This document shows, piece by piece, positions 20,445-33,904 of a stretch of 64,000 bases of DNA (positions within the stretch are counted from its first letter, which is position 1; the number at the start of each line of letters is the position of its first letter). The position numbers and the translations under genes are program-made. The stretch is from Ascaphus truei. Lineage: Eukaryota > Chordata > Amphibia > Anura > Ascaphidae. Under the pieces are notes generated by a model. That model was not told the origin of the DNA. It saw nothing but the letters and a program-made list of their open reading frames with translations, and did not search any database. Where the stretch lies: the NCBI GenBank assembly GCA_036426205.1, contig CM071568.1:54431898-54495897 (forward strand). Direction: 5' to 3'.

Positions 20445-23400
20445 ATTTCGGGGGGGGCTGGGGCTCAAACTCACTGGGCGACACCGGATCGGGTCCTCTG
20501 ATTGCGGCGCATTCCCGGATCGGATTGAACTAGTCAAGTCTGTGGTACCGCGCCCTCTGGGTTCTTGTTTTGTGTCTAGCGCCGGGAGTAGGTGTGAGGG
20601 TATGGCGGAGTTGCGTGTTGTTTGCTGGAGCAAGAGGAACCAATAGTGTCCACTGCGGGAACGACGGCCAGATCATTAACTTTTTAAGCTCCTTACCACT
20701 TTCTATGCCCCCCGTTCCCGTGTAGTCCTATTACACATTCATTCCTCTCCTTTATATCTAAGGATACATGCCTGATCGGTGCACTTAATTATATTAATAC
20801 TTATTGTCTGACTGTAGTACTTTCTTACCACTATTGATTGAAGATCAGGTCGTTTTTTGTGAGTTGTGTTCTCTGGTTAATATACCTAGCATATCCCATG
20901 TGTGGCCTGACACAGCCAATGTCAGTGCATGGAGGAATTTCACATCCGGAATTACACAGCAGGGGTCCCTGCTTCTGAATGGGACAAATGGTTGCATTAA
21001 TCCTCACCAGGTTCACCACAGTCTTACCAACTGCTCAGAGAAGATTTCTCTGGCATTAATACGGCATTATTTTCAGGCATGGAGACCCCCTGCTCCTGAG
21101 GTACAGTCCTCTCGTATCGGGTGCCGAATCTCCTGCAAGTTCAACAAATGCTACCCGCCTCATAGCCCACTATAATCTGCAGATCCCCTGATTTGAAACC
21201 CCAGTAGATTTTGTGTTGCTTGCAATTAAAACTCGTCATCCCCCCGGAACAATGTCAAGACGGCGCAACCAAAGAGGAAGTCAGAAGGGAATACATGAGT
21301 ACTTACACTGAAAGATTCTAAGTGTCGAAACCTGTGCAATAATTATATAAATTAGATATATATGTTTTAACAAAACCGGTTGTTTTAGAATGATCTGAAA
21401 TGCCATAAGAATAGGAGTATTGGTAATTAACAGTTTAAAATATATTATTTTAACTGAACAATTTTTTTACCAATAGTTTTTGTACTCTTCCAGATACAAG
21501 GTTTGTAGCCAGCACAAAGATGTGTGACATCTTTATCATGTTTGACTGTTTGGTTACAACAAAAAGATGAAATATCTTTCTGGCTTTGCACACACTGGGT
21601 TAAATATCAGTTGAGTCTTAGTGGTTGAGCAGAAATTATGTTTCCTAAATCACACCCTTGCGTTAGCACTAATCACAGACACTTTGTGGGGGATAATGCA
21701 TAACTTAGTGTGTATTTTTACTGTACAAAATTTAGTAATGTATTGTTTTTTCAGTTTTTGTAGCATAACTAACGTTACAAGGTTTATTATTTTATATATT
21801 TTATTCCGTGAAGCTCCCTTTAAAAAACCTGTATTTCTTAGTAAACGGCTAAAAAATCATGGTGTTCAGGTACTAAAAGCAGGGAGTTGGGGTTAAGGAG
21901 ACTGTCTTTGTCTATGCATCAGTAGATAGTGTAGTGCAGAGAAAGGTACAAGTGCAAGAAATGAATAAAAGAATACAAAGCTGAAATAATGAAATGTGTT
22001 GGATAGAAAGTCCCATAAATCGTGTTTTACACACATGAATCCTATGATGAAAACTCACAGAGCTTCTTGATGATATCCTAGGACTGGATCTCATCATGGA
22101 AAGACTAATAGATACCCATATTATATATATTTACTATAATAAAGAAACATTGACAACATGGAAAGTGAAAATCAAACTCACAATATCCTGGTTGGTAAAG
22201 CAGCAAGTTTTTTGGGCACACACTCAACCTCCTTTTAATAGGTCAAGGTTACTTCCCCAGCTCCAACCTGGAACCAGCAGCACACTATTCGATAGCCACA
22301 TTAAATTGTGTTGTGACCGCGGAGTTCACAGAGAATGCAGTTGGCCAACCTAATTGGTCAGAATCCACTGCTGTAAGTGCTTCCTAGTACATTGTCCTTA
22401 AGGGACAAATCCAAATGGCGTTGATCAAATACTTCCTCAGTGGTTCTAGCTTTGAGGTCTATCAATCTGTCTTATCTAACTGGCCATATGGACCACATGG
22501 ACCATGAAGTGGATGGGGAGCTGTGGAGAATGAATATAATGACCTCTCCCATGATTCTGAGTAGGTCACGATGTGTAGGGTAGAGGTTTAAACCTATTGA
22601 GTGGAGGACAGAATGGTGGAGAGTAGTGTTGTTCCGTGAGTACGTCATCACGTGAGACCGGCGTGTGGGAAACTTATATCCCGGTGGGAAACATTGTGTA
22701 CTTCAATCAGAGAGATGCTTACACCAGGGGGCAAAAAAGCACCACCTCTTTGCACGCTGGGCAGATGGCATTGTTAAAACATGCATTCAAATTGTATGTG
22801 CTATTTCGCTCTGGAGTGTGTACTCAATGTTTTCATTTTTTATCATTGAATAACCAACTTTTCTCAATATGGTGTGGGAAAAGATGAGAGGACCATTGAT
22901 ACTTACCGCATGATATTATTCAGTTGTTTAATTATCTGATGCCTTTTTTAGTCTATTGAATTCCTTTTGAGTAGCATTCGAGTTTCCATATGGTTCTTAA
23001 AGTCACAAGTGCCTGAATGTTTACTCTCTGCGCTACATTGTTTGTCTTGTGAACCATGTTTTCAGTGACTCAGACTTACGGGCTGTGACGGTGAAGGGTT
23101 TACCAGCTCACTAATACAAAGTTCAGGCCACTTGGTTACCCCTTATCCATGTGTTGAGTCCTAGAGTGTGCTCTTGTCCCATTTGGGTAAGAAAGCATTA
23201 CTGTGACTGTGTGCAAATGTTTTGCGACATTAAAATTTATTTGTGTGTTTTCCTTTCCTGGGTGCCTGGGTGCTGGATGGGACGATTTCCTAGGCTGTAA
23301 GTGTCAGGGTGGTTTTGCCAGAGAAAGTCTTTACAGAATGTTTCTATGTATTGGGGTTTCCGTAGTTATGTGATCCTCCCAATAGTTGGATTGGGAATGA

Positions 23401-24640
23401 GTGAGATTCTCGATGGAGCCAAGGCACATTGCTTTCGGCAAATGCTGACTCTTACGACTCACCGCCAGGATTCCTGTTGAGTCATCATTCAGAAAGGAAA
23501 CAGCATGATGGGTTAACTAATGTATACCTTCAACCATACACAAGACTTCAACATACACCTGCAACCAGATACGGGTCGCCTAGTATAAAGAGGGCCCATA
23601 GTATAATGTAGAGGTTCCCAAATACAGTACAGCCAGGTACCCTGGACGTCTGGTATAGGGTTTATGGGGAAGTGATGCTCCAGCTATGTAAGAAAGGTGA
23701 GAGGGTTGATTTCTTTGGGAAAAGTTTTTTAAAAGGTATTTCTAAAGTGTGCCAAGAATGAGGCTGGGACTGTAGGCAATATATAAGTCTCACTCCATCC
23801 CTGACACCAGACAGGGACGTATACATTTTATCACACAAAAGACAGGCACAGTATCTTTAAGTTATATTTAAGCAGTACAGTATATGTACTGATACCTGTA
23901 ATGAACTGTGGTTTCCCGAGTCATGGATTCCGAGAGACCAGATCTACCATCTTGGTGCCTATGGGTCTGTTTGAGTCCGACCTGAAAGCCTCAGGGATGC
24001 CAAGGTATTTAGAACAGGAGGGATACGGCCAGTTCTGCTTGATTAACCTCGCATCCTGGGCTAACACAGAGGCTACTGGCACCATTTGCCGATAGCCCAA
24101 CCTCGTGGAGCCTGGACATTGGGTGGGCTCATTATGCAAAGAGGGCCAGTGGCAACATGCCCCTTTCAGAATGAGAAAAGGTACCCACCGTACATACCGG
24201 GGCAAAATTTTTGATTGGCTGGTTTTTGAATGAGACACTTAGACTCGAACCGTCATAGGTGCCTGCAGGGCCAACCAGGATCGCAGATTCCAGTGCGAAA
24301 CCATCGTCGGCAATTCAAAGATTCTCTGTACTGATAGACGCGTGCCGTCTTCAAACTTCAAAGTTTGACTCAAGAATTCTTCTAAGTCCCCACTGTCTGA
24401 AGAACGTAGCGGGTCGCGTCTCGCCTGCATGAAGAAATCCAGTGTACAGGACTTTCATGAGTAGCCTACTGGTACATGGAAAAGTCTCCTACAGAGGGTC
24501 ATTTTGTGAGATTTCGATAGTTTTTATAACTTCGTTAGCACCGTTCCCAGAAAGTGTGTTACGGGTAAATTGTGTACATTTATGTATGTCTTTTCTTGAA
24601 ATAAATTACATTTAATTTTACCTACCTCCTTGCTTTGCTC
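20445..24640. other. large unannotated region
   Basis: Scanning both strands gave no recognisable protein blocks, RNA genes or long inverted repeats. The longest frames (20804-21175 plus; 23921-24238 minus) show no family motif. Probably ancient repeat debris or unique intergenic DNA. Confidence 0.3.
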
Positions 24641-24644
24641 ATTG

Positions 24645-24800
24645 TATCATCTTTATTTTATATCGCACCAAAAGTGTACTCAGCCTTCACAAGAATACAG
24701 TACAGGAAATTTCAGTAAATCAATAGTGCAGGCAAAAATCAATGAATGGGAAGAGGAAATCCCTTGCGCCCCGAAGAACTTCCAATCTAAGATTGATCCG
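24645..24800 (-). mobile_element. diverged L2-like 3' tail
   Basis: Reverse-oriented, weaker relative of the tails at 8788-9120 and 60655-61022: 'tctttattttatatcgcacc', 'gtgtactcagccttcacaag', 'ggaagaggaaatccct', and 'gaacttccaatctaag' occur in the same order and spacing class. Confidence 0.55.
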
Positions 24801-26330
24801 GTATAATAGGTTTTGGATAAACGCTGGTCTCCCGTGAACTGCTAATTCTAGTTAGTCCTCATCAGTGATGCAATAGGTCATCTAATCTCAAGATCATTAT
24901 TGACCTTCCGCAATTAGAGTATTATGAAGGTGATGTTTTGGCGCTAATTGATGGACTTTTTCTACTTTGTCAGTACTTTTTGATGGCTTGGGTAACAAAA
25001 TGTTCCAACCCCCCTGGCTACTTTTCCCTTAAATGGTAATCCTGTGAACGCAGTTTTCTGTACATTCTTACAATCAGCCATCCAAGTATATTTCTGTCAC
25101 ACTTGGCATACAGTTCAAAAGGCACACAATGGAATCTTAATTGGAAAAATTGACGTGGCTTTCCACCTGAATCAATGGCGCATATCTTTCCAAAGTTTTC
25201 CCCTGGGTGTTATGAAAGATGAATGTCCGGGTACTGATCCGCGGGCCGTTATTGTTCGGGGGAACGACTTCGAACATACCTCGAATCTTTTCGTGTTGAC
25301 CGATTTATTCCGTCAGTTTTCGCTTTTGACCACTATTCCTAATGCCCGTTTGCACAATCCGGCACCCGGCAGCCACACGCGTTTTGATCTGTTTTATTTA
25401 ATGTTTTCTTGGTTCTTCTTTGGGTGGGCAATTCTTCACGTATCCGCCATGTGGCAAAGTTAATGATTATAATTTGGGTGCTCATCTTTGCATATCCGCC
25501 AGGTGAATTCATGAAATTAATTAATTATTGAATTGTTACAGTAACTGTACTGTATTGTTAATGGACTTTGTGCTACTTTGTAAGGGGCAGGTGTTTTAGA
25601 AAAAGAAATAGCACACACGTCTTACTGGTACATACTTACAATGGCCCATTGTGAATTGCCTTGATTTTTTCAAAGACGTTATCAATTAGGCATCTAATAA
25701 AGCTTTAAATAACTCAATGGTGTGCCTTTTTTTAATTCTTTGGGGGGATCTCCTCCGCACAATTGCTTGAGGTTGAATTATGGCTACCCCACAGACGTAT
25801 AAAACACCGAACTGTCAGTATGCATTTTTAATATATTTTGGCATTAATGCTGCAGCATATAAGATGGCAACTGTAATCTGAAATATATGAATTTTTTTTT
25901 TTTTTGTTATTTTTTCTTTTTGGTGTCATACAGCGGTTATGACATGTTACAGAAACCTTGCTAACAAGCCAACTTGTATATAACTGCGCGTACCGTACAT
26001 TACATGGGAGAGGTCACGCCCCACCATATCCCTTTTTCCTTTTTTTCAGAGGGGGGGGTCCAGTGATTAAAAGGAGGTGGAGACGAAGGCAGGGGTGGAA
26101 TAGTTGGGAACGGCTTTGGGAAGAGAAGGGGGAGGACGGGGGGGGGGGGGAGGGTAATCGTGGGGGGGGCAGGATTTGAGGTTCGCGGTCCGTGGGGGGT
26201 GGGATGGGTGTTGCTTTAGGTTTATGTTGGGGTTGGTAGGCCTGCCAGGGTTCTCCAGACCTGAATAAAAATTGTGGGTTTTTTTGTTTCAGAATTGGCT
26301 TCAGTTTTCCATATCATATCCCGTCTATCC
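24801..26330. other. unannotated stretch
   Basis: A 139-codon frame (25044-25463, plus) is the longest but has no recognised motif. G-rich tracts at 26050-26180 may belong to the 3' end of the L1-like relic that follows. Nothing else is supported. Confidence 0.3.
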
Positions 26331-26339
26331 TAGAGATCA

Positions 26340-28730
26340 CTGGTCCTTTCTGGGGGGGGGCTTTAATTTTCCTTCCACCCGCCGCAACACAGCATCTCGC
26401 ACGCCGTCAATATTGCCCTGCTGTGAGTCGGGCAGCAGGGGCAGGGATGTTGTCGTTGGTTTCCCAGATCGTAGGTCATCGGGTCCATGGGTTTCTATAT
26501 GCCAGTTCCGGTCCAGGAGGCCCTGTTCCGGGAACCAGAATCGTTGGATCTCCGGCCCTGTCCACCAAGATATTTGTGCATGTCCCCCCTTTGACCAGCA
26601 ACAACCTCTCTCAGCCATTCGTCTGTAATGCCTGGGGAGTTTGGCCTCTTCTAAATTCGTGTCCAGGTAACAGTGGAATAATCTTTTATAGATGTTTTTT
26701 CTTGTGTGACGGAACAAATTGTGTTTTGGTGGCTGCCCACTTCCCAGATATCCTCCCAGGCCTCAAGGTCCAAGTTGGTAATTTAGATCGTCGTTTCCAT
26801 TTCTTCTAGACAGGTGATTGGGGGGGGGCTGGGATGCCTGAGCGTTTTATTATATCGCCGATATTAGCCCCTTTTGGTATTGTCGCCTTTGATGCAGAGG
26901 GTCTCTAATCTGGAGCGCGGCTGGAAAACCTTAGGTAAGGGGACTGGGTTCTAAGGGAAGTGTCGTCGAAACTGTAGTATTGGCATATGGGAAATATCGT
27001 GGGACGAAATTTAGCTCTTATCTTTCCGGGAGGGTCCATGGCCTCGTCTTTTCCAGCAAGATCCGCAACCACTCTTCTGAATTTTTAAAATGCCTTGAAA
27101 TTGGCTGGAATTGGGTTTGGGGCGCACCCGGGTTGGAAGTCCGGGGTCCCCCGAATAAGGGGTCAATTGAGGGGGGTTGAAGCAGGCCGTATTTCCCTTT
27201 GGTTTTTAAACCATGGTCGACCACTTGCATCTCCTAGCCCCGAGGCTAAGTCTCAATGATTTCTTGGTTTTTGGGGATGGCCACACTAGAGTTGGGATGG
27301 TGTTCGTGGACGCGTGGTGTGTCTCTATCTATCTCCTCCACCAGCAATTGGAGGTGGGGGGCTTTTCCATACTACCGCCTGCCTCATTGGGCTGAGTTGG
27401 ATAGTATCGGAGTATTCCGTGCCCCAGGGCCCCCTCCCTCGCGTCCCTGAGGGCCAAGAGTACTGACCGGGGACCCTGGCTTCTCGTTGGTTGCCAAATA
27501 AACCTTATGATTGGGCCTGGATATAGCCCTCAGTTCTGCTAGTGGTACAGGACGGGGAGGGTCTAAAGAGTAGATAAACGGGTAAGATATTCATTTTGGT
27601 GGATACTAGTCGTCCGACTCAGGAGATCCTGGTGGGTGCATGTCCTCTAGATCTTTTATAAGATTTGGCGGAAGAGGGGTGGGTAGTTAATTTGTATAAT
27701 GAGTTAATGAGCTCGCTATTTTAATTCCAAGGTACTTGATATGGGAACTATGTCCATTTGTATTTAAATTTCTTTTGTAGGTCTGACCAAACGTGGTTTC
27801 GGTATGGGAGATGCTGAGTCGCCTCCTACTTGTCATATTGACTTTATATCTGACAGTTGGGCCAAATTCGTTGAGGAGTTTTCTAGGTTAGGAGGGAGGT
27901 GAGGGTGTCTAACATGGTGAGGTTTTTGTGTCATCGGCGAACATGGGAATTTTGTATTCCCTGTCTCCGATTGGATACCTTTAATAGTGGGTTCAGTTCT
28001 AATTCCGTAGGGACAGGAGGGGCGGGAGGGGAAAAAAATCTCAAAAGGATCTGGTACGTAAACACAATACATCCGGGCGGGTGTGCGATGGGGCCCGCCT
28101 TGTCTCGTGCCTTTTGGTCTTTTATTGTGGTTTGGAGACGCCTCGCCGGGAGTTTTTAAGTAGGGCTGGTTTGGGATAAAGTAGTAAAGAGGGCCGGACG
28201 TGCTCATGCACGAAATGGTCCGTGAAATGAATCCGAATAAATGCTCACAATGGTTGGCTCTAGGTGTAGGACCATAACCAAAGCTGAAATGCGGGTCAAA
28301 AAGTAAAGCCAATTCTTCCGCATTAAAGGACTGCTTGGGGTATCAAGGGCTGGGATTGTTTGGGATTTACTTGTGTCTATTATAGTCAATCATAAAATTT
28401 ATGCGGGTGTTTTCAGGAGAGCCTGTCTCCTACAAAGAACCCCCCCTGATTCGGGAGGGATAGAATTAGTCTTGTGGGAGAGATAAGGGGGGGGGGAGGG
28501 AAAAAAATTCAAAACAAAACCTGTTTGCCGAGAATTTTTGCGGAGAAGCTTGGGTCGGGAGTTTCTGCAGGGTATAATTGGGACTGTAGCTGGGCCCCCG
28601 CCGCATTGTGATGGGTCTCTGCCCTCTTTATGAATAATAGCCGAGATGGCGCTGACATAGGTTTTTCTGGGATCTGTTGGTCCTGAGGGGGGGGTGAGGG
28701 GGGGAGCGATGTGAATGGAGTTGTACATTT
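26340..28730 (-). pseudogene. L1/Tx1-type LINE reverse transcriptase relic
   Basis: Minus-strand non-LTR retrotransposon ORF2 remains. In order: 'SAIIHKEGRDPSQCGG' (about 28650-28600), the L1 RT entry motif; 'RQTGFVLN' (about 28530), matching DQxGF; 'FGYGPTPRA' near 28270; 'KGTRQGGPHRTP' (about 28110), matching the NGTRQGCPLSP block; 'RTEPTIKGIQ' (about 27990); 'MFADD' (about 27945-27930), the catalytic aspartates, in a different frame from its neighbours; and a C-terminal 'GPEIQRFWFPEQ' (about 26550), like the L1 C-terminal domain. Numerous frameshifts and long G/C homopolymer runs break it. The endonuclease part is not recognisable. Family assignment is from motif order only. Confidence 0.75.
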
Positions 28731-28739
28731 CTAGAGATG

Positions 28740-30150
28740 AGGGAAGAAAATAATGAGATATTTAAGTTTTCGAATTACGATATTACAAGTTTTGGGGGCA
28801 CCATAACTTCATGGGTGGAAGCATGCGATTTAAGAAAAACCTAAGTAAGATCATGTTTTTTTTCGCATGTGGCCCCTCCTGCCGGAGAATTGCGGGTATT
28901 AGGGGTGTCAATCCGAATTTCACATATTTTGATCATGGCAAATGTTTGTTTCAAAAGAAGAAAGGGCGGTTTTAATCCATATTGAAATCGTCAATCCCAA
29001 GCCGCAATGTGCCGGCAAACAGGAGCCCCAGGAAAAAAAAAAAAGGAGAGGGGAAAAGAAAAAGGGGGCACGAAAGGTTAAAGGGGGCACCGGCCGGTCA
29101 CTACCGTACAGTGATAAGCTTGTGCCGGCAATCCTTTTTGAACCATGTCCCCACCAGAATACCTGGAAAATTTCCAGGCCTGATCATTCATTTAAGCGTC
29201 CAGGTACCAAGCAATCTTGCAGTTACCAGTACCGAAAATGATTTCCAGCTTTCATCACTTCCAACTCACAGATTGTACCAGTCAGCTGTCAACCTGTCAA
29301 CTATAATGAAACAAGAAGTGGAGGCGGTCACGGAAGTGAGTCATCACCACCCGTTTTGGTGTCAAGCGTTTATAATGAATGTTAATATAGCAGTACAGTA
29401 TGTACTACACTATATTACTCCTAATACTGTACTGTAGCAGGCAGTATTTACTGGGTAAAATTGGGAGCCTGCAAGTGGTCGAACGCTGCTTGTGTCAAGA
29501 GGGACAAAACAAATTAAATTTTTTAACAATACTTGTACTTACTACAGGATACTATACAGGGTACTGTATGTGGCATCAATACAATACTGTATGCGAGTTT
29601 GAGGGGAGTTTCTCTGTTGATTGCACTTTTGAAGAATATTTGATTTTGCCGGTGGGGACGGAAGTACGTGTGCTGCGGGCACTTAAAAAAGTGTAGAGAA
29701 AAGGGGGGGCTAAGAGTCAGTAAGCGCAATCAGGAATTTTTTTCTCATCCTACAGAGCACAGATTTAGGATATTGCTTGAACGGCTGCTTTAATTGCCAA
29801 TGACTCCTTACCATGCGCAATATCGACAATAATAGCATATTTGTTGTGTTTATCCCCAGAAAGAATCTTTGACATCGAGCGGGAAAAAAAAAGACAAAAG
29901 AAAGCACTTGGATGGACCTCCAATAATCGCGTTTTTTATTTAAAAGTTGCTTGCGCATTGTTTGCCAAGTAGGCCAACATTAAGTGACATGCCATTTTTA
30001 TTGATAGAAGCGGACATTGGTGAGCTTTATAGAAAACTTGATACTGTACAGTATGCTGACGGTTTTAATATTCAAAATCTTTTTTTTACAATGTACATCT
30101 GTCACTCAACAAAAAATATTTCTTATAAACAAACCAAAGAGTAAAAAATG
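28740..30150. other. unannotated stretch
   Basis: It could include the upstream part of the L1-like element, but no endonuclease motif is visible. The 151-codon frame at 28982-29437 is lysine-rich at its start because of poly-A and has no recognised similarity. Confidence 0.3.
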
Positions 30151-30154
30151 TAGC

Positions 30155-32406
30155 ATGCTAAACCCCTTTATACGCTCTCGTCTATTGGGACCGGCGCAAG
30201 TTAGAAGAATTAGTAGCACGCGGTTTTCCCGTGGCTATTCGCTCCCGTTAAAAAAAAAAAAAAAAAAAATTTAAAAAAAAAAAAAAAAAAAGTTTCATTT
30301 GGTTTTTTTATGAAGGCAGACACTGCACACACTGCACAACACCACTGCACACACACTGCTGCTATGTCACACTGCCACACCTGCACACAAACACTGCTCA
30401 TGCTCACACTGACCAGGACGAGGACAGGCACCACACTGCAACACTGCACACACACATTCTCAAATGGCTCCCACCTGCTCATTGGCACACACGTGCACAC
30501 ACATCTGCGACACTGCCAAAAACAGGGGGCGAGCTGCTCATTGCTCCACCCTAGCCCCAACACTGCACACTGCCCACACCGCCATTACTCACAAACTTGC
30601 CCCCCACACACTGACACTGCACACACACTGCACACCCTGCCCACTGCACAGCGACACTGCTCATTGGAAAACACACTGCACACGACCACATGGAAAGGAA
30701 AAAAAACTGCTCAATTGCTCCACGAACTGTCACACACTGACGAAAGGCTGGTGCAGACACGACCACTGCACACAGGAAAAAGAAAAACCTTCCCAAACAC
30801 ACTGCACACACACTGCTCATTGGACACGACTTCACCACACAAGGGAAAGTAAACCACTACTTCTTTTGACAGTGCGACAAACATGGAGCACACAAAGGGG
30901 GGTGGAAAAAAAAAAAAAAAACAGGCGAGCTAGACAGCAAAACACGTGGCCCACACGCTGTAACAGCTGCACACACACTCCTACATATGCCACACTGCAC
31001 ACACTGGTACACGCAATGGGTACCCAAGCACAAATCAGAACAACACACTTCGCTGACACCACCGACACTGGGGGGGCAACTAAGGCTAAAGGACACTTTA
31101 ATCACAACATGACGGGGGGGGTCAACGACAAAACCTCACACCCACAGTCACAAAAAAAACAAAAGAGGGGATACACAAAGGACAACACAGGGGGCAAACG
31201 CACAAAGAGCTGTGAGGGAGCGGTCACACTTACGTATCAGCACTCACCAAACACACGACTCACACACTGGGAAACTAAAAAAAAAAGGGGGTGGGGGTGG
31301 GGGGCACGGGAGCAGAACAATATTACACAGCACTAACACACAAAAACTAAATGGAGCACAAGGCAACAATAGGCAAAAACAAAGCACCACCACACTCACA
31401 GCAGGGGGGGACACTTACACCACTATACACACACTTAGGCCACACTTAGACTACACAGACCTCAAGAACACACTTACAAACAGCACTATCTGACACACGA
31501 TACACACAACACAAACAAATCAACCTACACACATGACAATCACAACATGTACAAACACCGTCACAAAAGGGGGAAGGCAGACTCCACGGTACAGCAACGA
31601 CCCATATACAAATAACACACAAAAAACAACTTTATCTCTCCCATATTACATCCACACGCACTCTCTCACATCTCCAGACTGGGTTTGGGTCGGGAGGGCT
31701 AGAAAAGATTGCCGGAGCGCAAGGGCGTCGGGGGGTGCAACCACCGACCGCTCCACCCCCGACAAAAAACAAAATACACCGGCGCAGGCAAGTCGGGAGC
31801 GTCGCAGGTACATGTGGTGAGAAAAACCCGGCCCGCTAACCAACATCCAATTCAGGGCAGCGGGATCTGAGTAAGCGTCGACCTGACGGACATCCCCTCT
31901 GCCTCATCGCCTGGCCCCGCGGCCCCCCCCCCCCCCCCCTGTCAGCCATCGTTGAACAGTGGGAAGTCGGTAAAAGACAGGAGACATCCACCTCTACCCT
32001 ACTCCTGCCCGCGCTGCCTGTCCCTCGTGTGACAGGGGGAAGCGGTACAGGAGGGGACATCCCCGCTCCCATCTCACTTCGCCCCGCTGCCTGTCACCGC
32101 GTGACAGGGGGAAGCGGGACAGGAGGGAATCCCGCAAGAAAGGCTCCGCTCAATCGCTGCCCCACATGCCTTTCCCAGCGGTGAAAAACAAGGGGGAAGC
32201 GGGAGGAGCAGGCGGGACCAGTGGCCCAGGGCAACCATCATCCTGTCCCGCGGGATGAATATGGCGCTAAAAAGGGCGGGCCAATTTTTTTTTGTCTCTC
32301 AATTGTCTCGGCGTACCAAAAAAAAAAAAGAGGAAAAAAAACCAATATAGAACGGACGGTGGTCTCGGGTGGAACCCCGAGACCCTCGTTATAACGGATT
32401 TTAGCT
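30155..32406 (-). mobile_element. Tigger-like MITE expanded by CA-rich arrays
   Basis: Its ends match, in reverse, the TA-flanked element at 54331-55208: the left end has 'gctaaacccc' and then 'acgcggttttcccgtggct' followed by a poly-A/T stretch, and the right end has 'ggtggtctcgggtgg' and 'gttataacggattttagct'. The interior is dominated by CACTGCACACACACTGCTC-type units (30320-31660) and a GC-rich block with repeated 'cgtgacagggggaagcgg' (32020-32125). The long frames inside, such as 30464-31336, are repeat translations, not genes. No transposase is present. Confidence 0.75.
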
Positions 32407-32409
32407 TAT

Positions 32410-33700
32410 ATCTTTTAGCTGTAACGTATAAAAAAAAAAGAAAGGGGGAAAACTTTATTAATTCAATGTTCAGAGACTTTTGCAACAGTAATACGGTTTT
32501 TGCTTTGACTGTATAAAAAACATACACGAATGCGTGTCAAACATACAAGTACTGTGCGGGTACTGATAAGCTTAAAAAAAAAAAATGCTGTAATGGTCGC
32601 AGTTTGGACTTTTTTTTTATGAACCGGTAAGAAAATGCCTTGCAAGAAGGATACAAAGGCAGGTGTACATGTGAAGGGGGAAAGGGCAATGCGGTTGATG
32701 AACTGTGGTTCGATAATACAAATTTTCAGGGGGTCTAGACAATAGGGAGTCGGAGAATCAAAAAATACATTGTGGAATAATTTTATGAATGCAAATACAG
32801 GGTACAAAAATACAGTACACATCTTAATCTTAGTGGGGGGGGGGGTCTTCTTTATAAAACAACATTGCGAATGGGGGGAGAGCGGGGGAGGGGGCTGCAA
32901 GCCTGTAGATACTGTACAGACATGCAAAACAGAAACAGAACATAAAAACACATATTTTTTTGCACAAACAATTTCTATAACAGTAACTACAGTCTTCGAG
33001 AGGGGGGTTGTGGAAGACTACAAGCGGTTTGTACAGTCATGTAACATGGACATAGTTTTACTATAACTCTGACACATTCATTTTTGATTTTTTGGGGGAG
33101 GCACATTGACTGATAATATATTAATCCGTACCACTTTAGGGTACAGATTAATACATTATTATTACAATATTTGGGGGGCATTTCTGGCTTGGTATTGCTG
33201 TTGGTTTTTTTAATGTCAGTTTCTTATGTGGATGTCATTGTTTGTTTTTTTCATGCTTAATGTAATAAAATGTTTGCGATTGGTGTTCGTTTGTAGTTAA
33301 TGTTGTATTACTGTATGTTAGCTAATGCATTTTATGGTTCTTTCAGAGATTGTTTGAATGTATTTGTCTTTTAATGTTTGCATTCATTAATGTTGTTGTA
33401 ATTAATTGCTTTGATTGGTTAGTGTTACTATTCATTTTGAGTTGGTTTAGGAATTAATTGGTTTAATTGGTTAATGGTTTAAGTAAATAATTGTTGATAA
33501 TGTTACTGCTTGTATTGATTGGATTAGCTGGCTACTGTTTTTATTGACTTTATTTAGGTATGCTAATGCAGTGTTTAATAATTGGCAAATAATCTATTAT
33601 CCATATCTGGATAATAATTATTTTGCACATTATTGTACTGTATGTGTTAGGGGGGTGTATTTAGTTAGAAATATTGTTTAGTATTTTTGTTGGCACAACA
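32410..33700. other. unannotated A/T-rich stretch
   Basis: Contains homopolymer runs and, at 33280-33560, many loosely repeated 'ttgattggtta'/'taattggtt' words suggesting a decayed tandem repeat. No coding or RNA gene is recognised. Confidence 0.35.
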
Positions 33701-33711
33701 TTGGTACCGCA

Positions 33712-33815
33712 GGCCCGCGGGGATCCCGGGACGGCCGCGGGGTCAGCCGGGGACACCCGCGCGACTACCGGCCTCCCTTGGGGACCCCTGCGGGGTCAGC
33801 CAGGGACACCCGCCG
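33712..33815 (+). repeat. short GC-rich tandem duplication
   Basis: Two copies of a unit containing 'gcggggtcagccggggac' and 'gcggggtcagccagggac', about 62 bp apart, in a CpG-rich island within A/T-rich DNA. Confidence 0.75.
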
Positions 33816-33904
33816 GCCTGTTGTATGGGTGTTGCACATGCAAAAAGGTAAACAAAGAATTTTTTCTAAGTCCAGCTTTTTTTATCATCTGCCTTTAGCT
33901 GGTG

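Noticed and set aside
21290..21340. 'ctgaaagattctaagtgtcgaaacc' as a hammerhead
   Set aside because: It has a CTGAAAGA-like start and CGAAAC, but the 5' core is shifted by one base, and no GUH or stem I follows.
25044..25463. 139-codon frame considered as a small gene
   Set aside because: No motif, no transmembrane or signal pattern beyond a hydrophobic C-terminus, and no conservation evidence available.
30310..31336. Long His/Thr/Cys-rich reading frames (up to 290 codons)
   Set aside because: They are translations of CACTGCACAC-type repeats in the Tigger-like element; frames run on both strands and have no domain.
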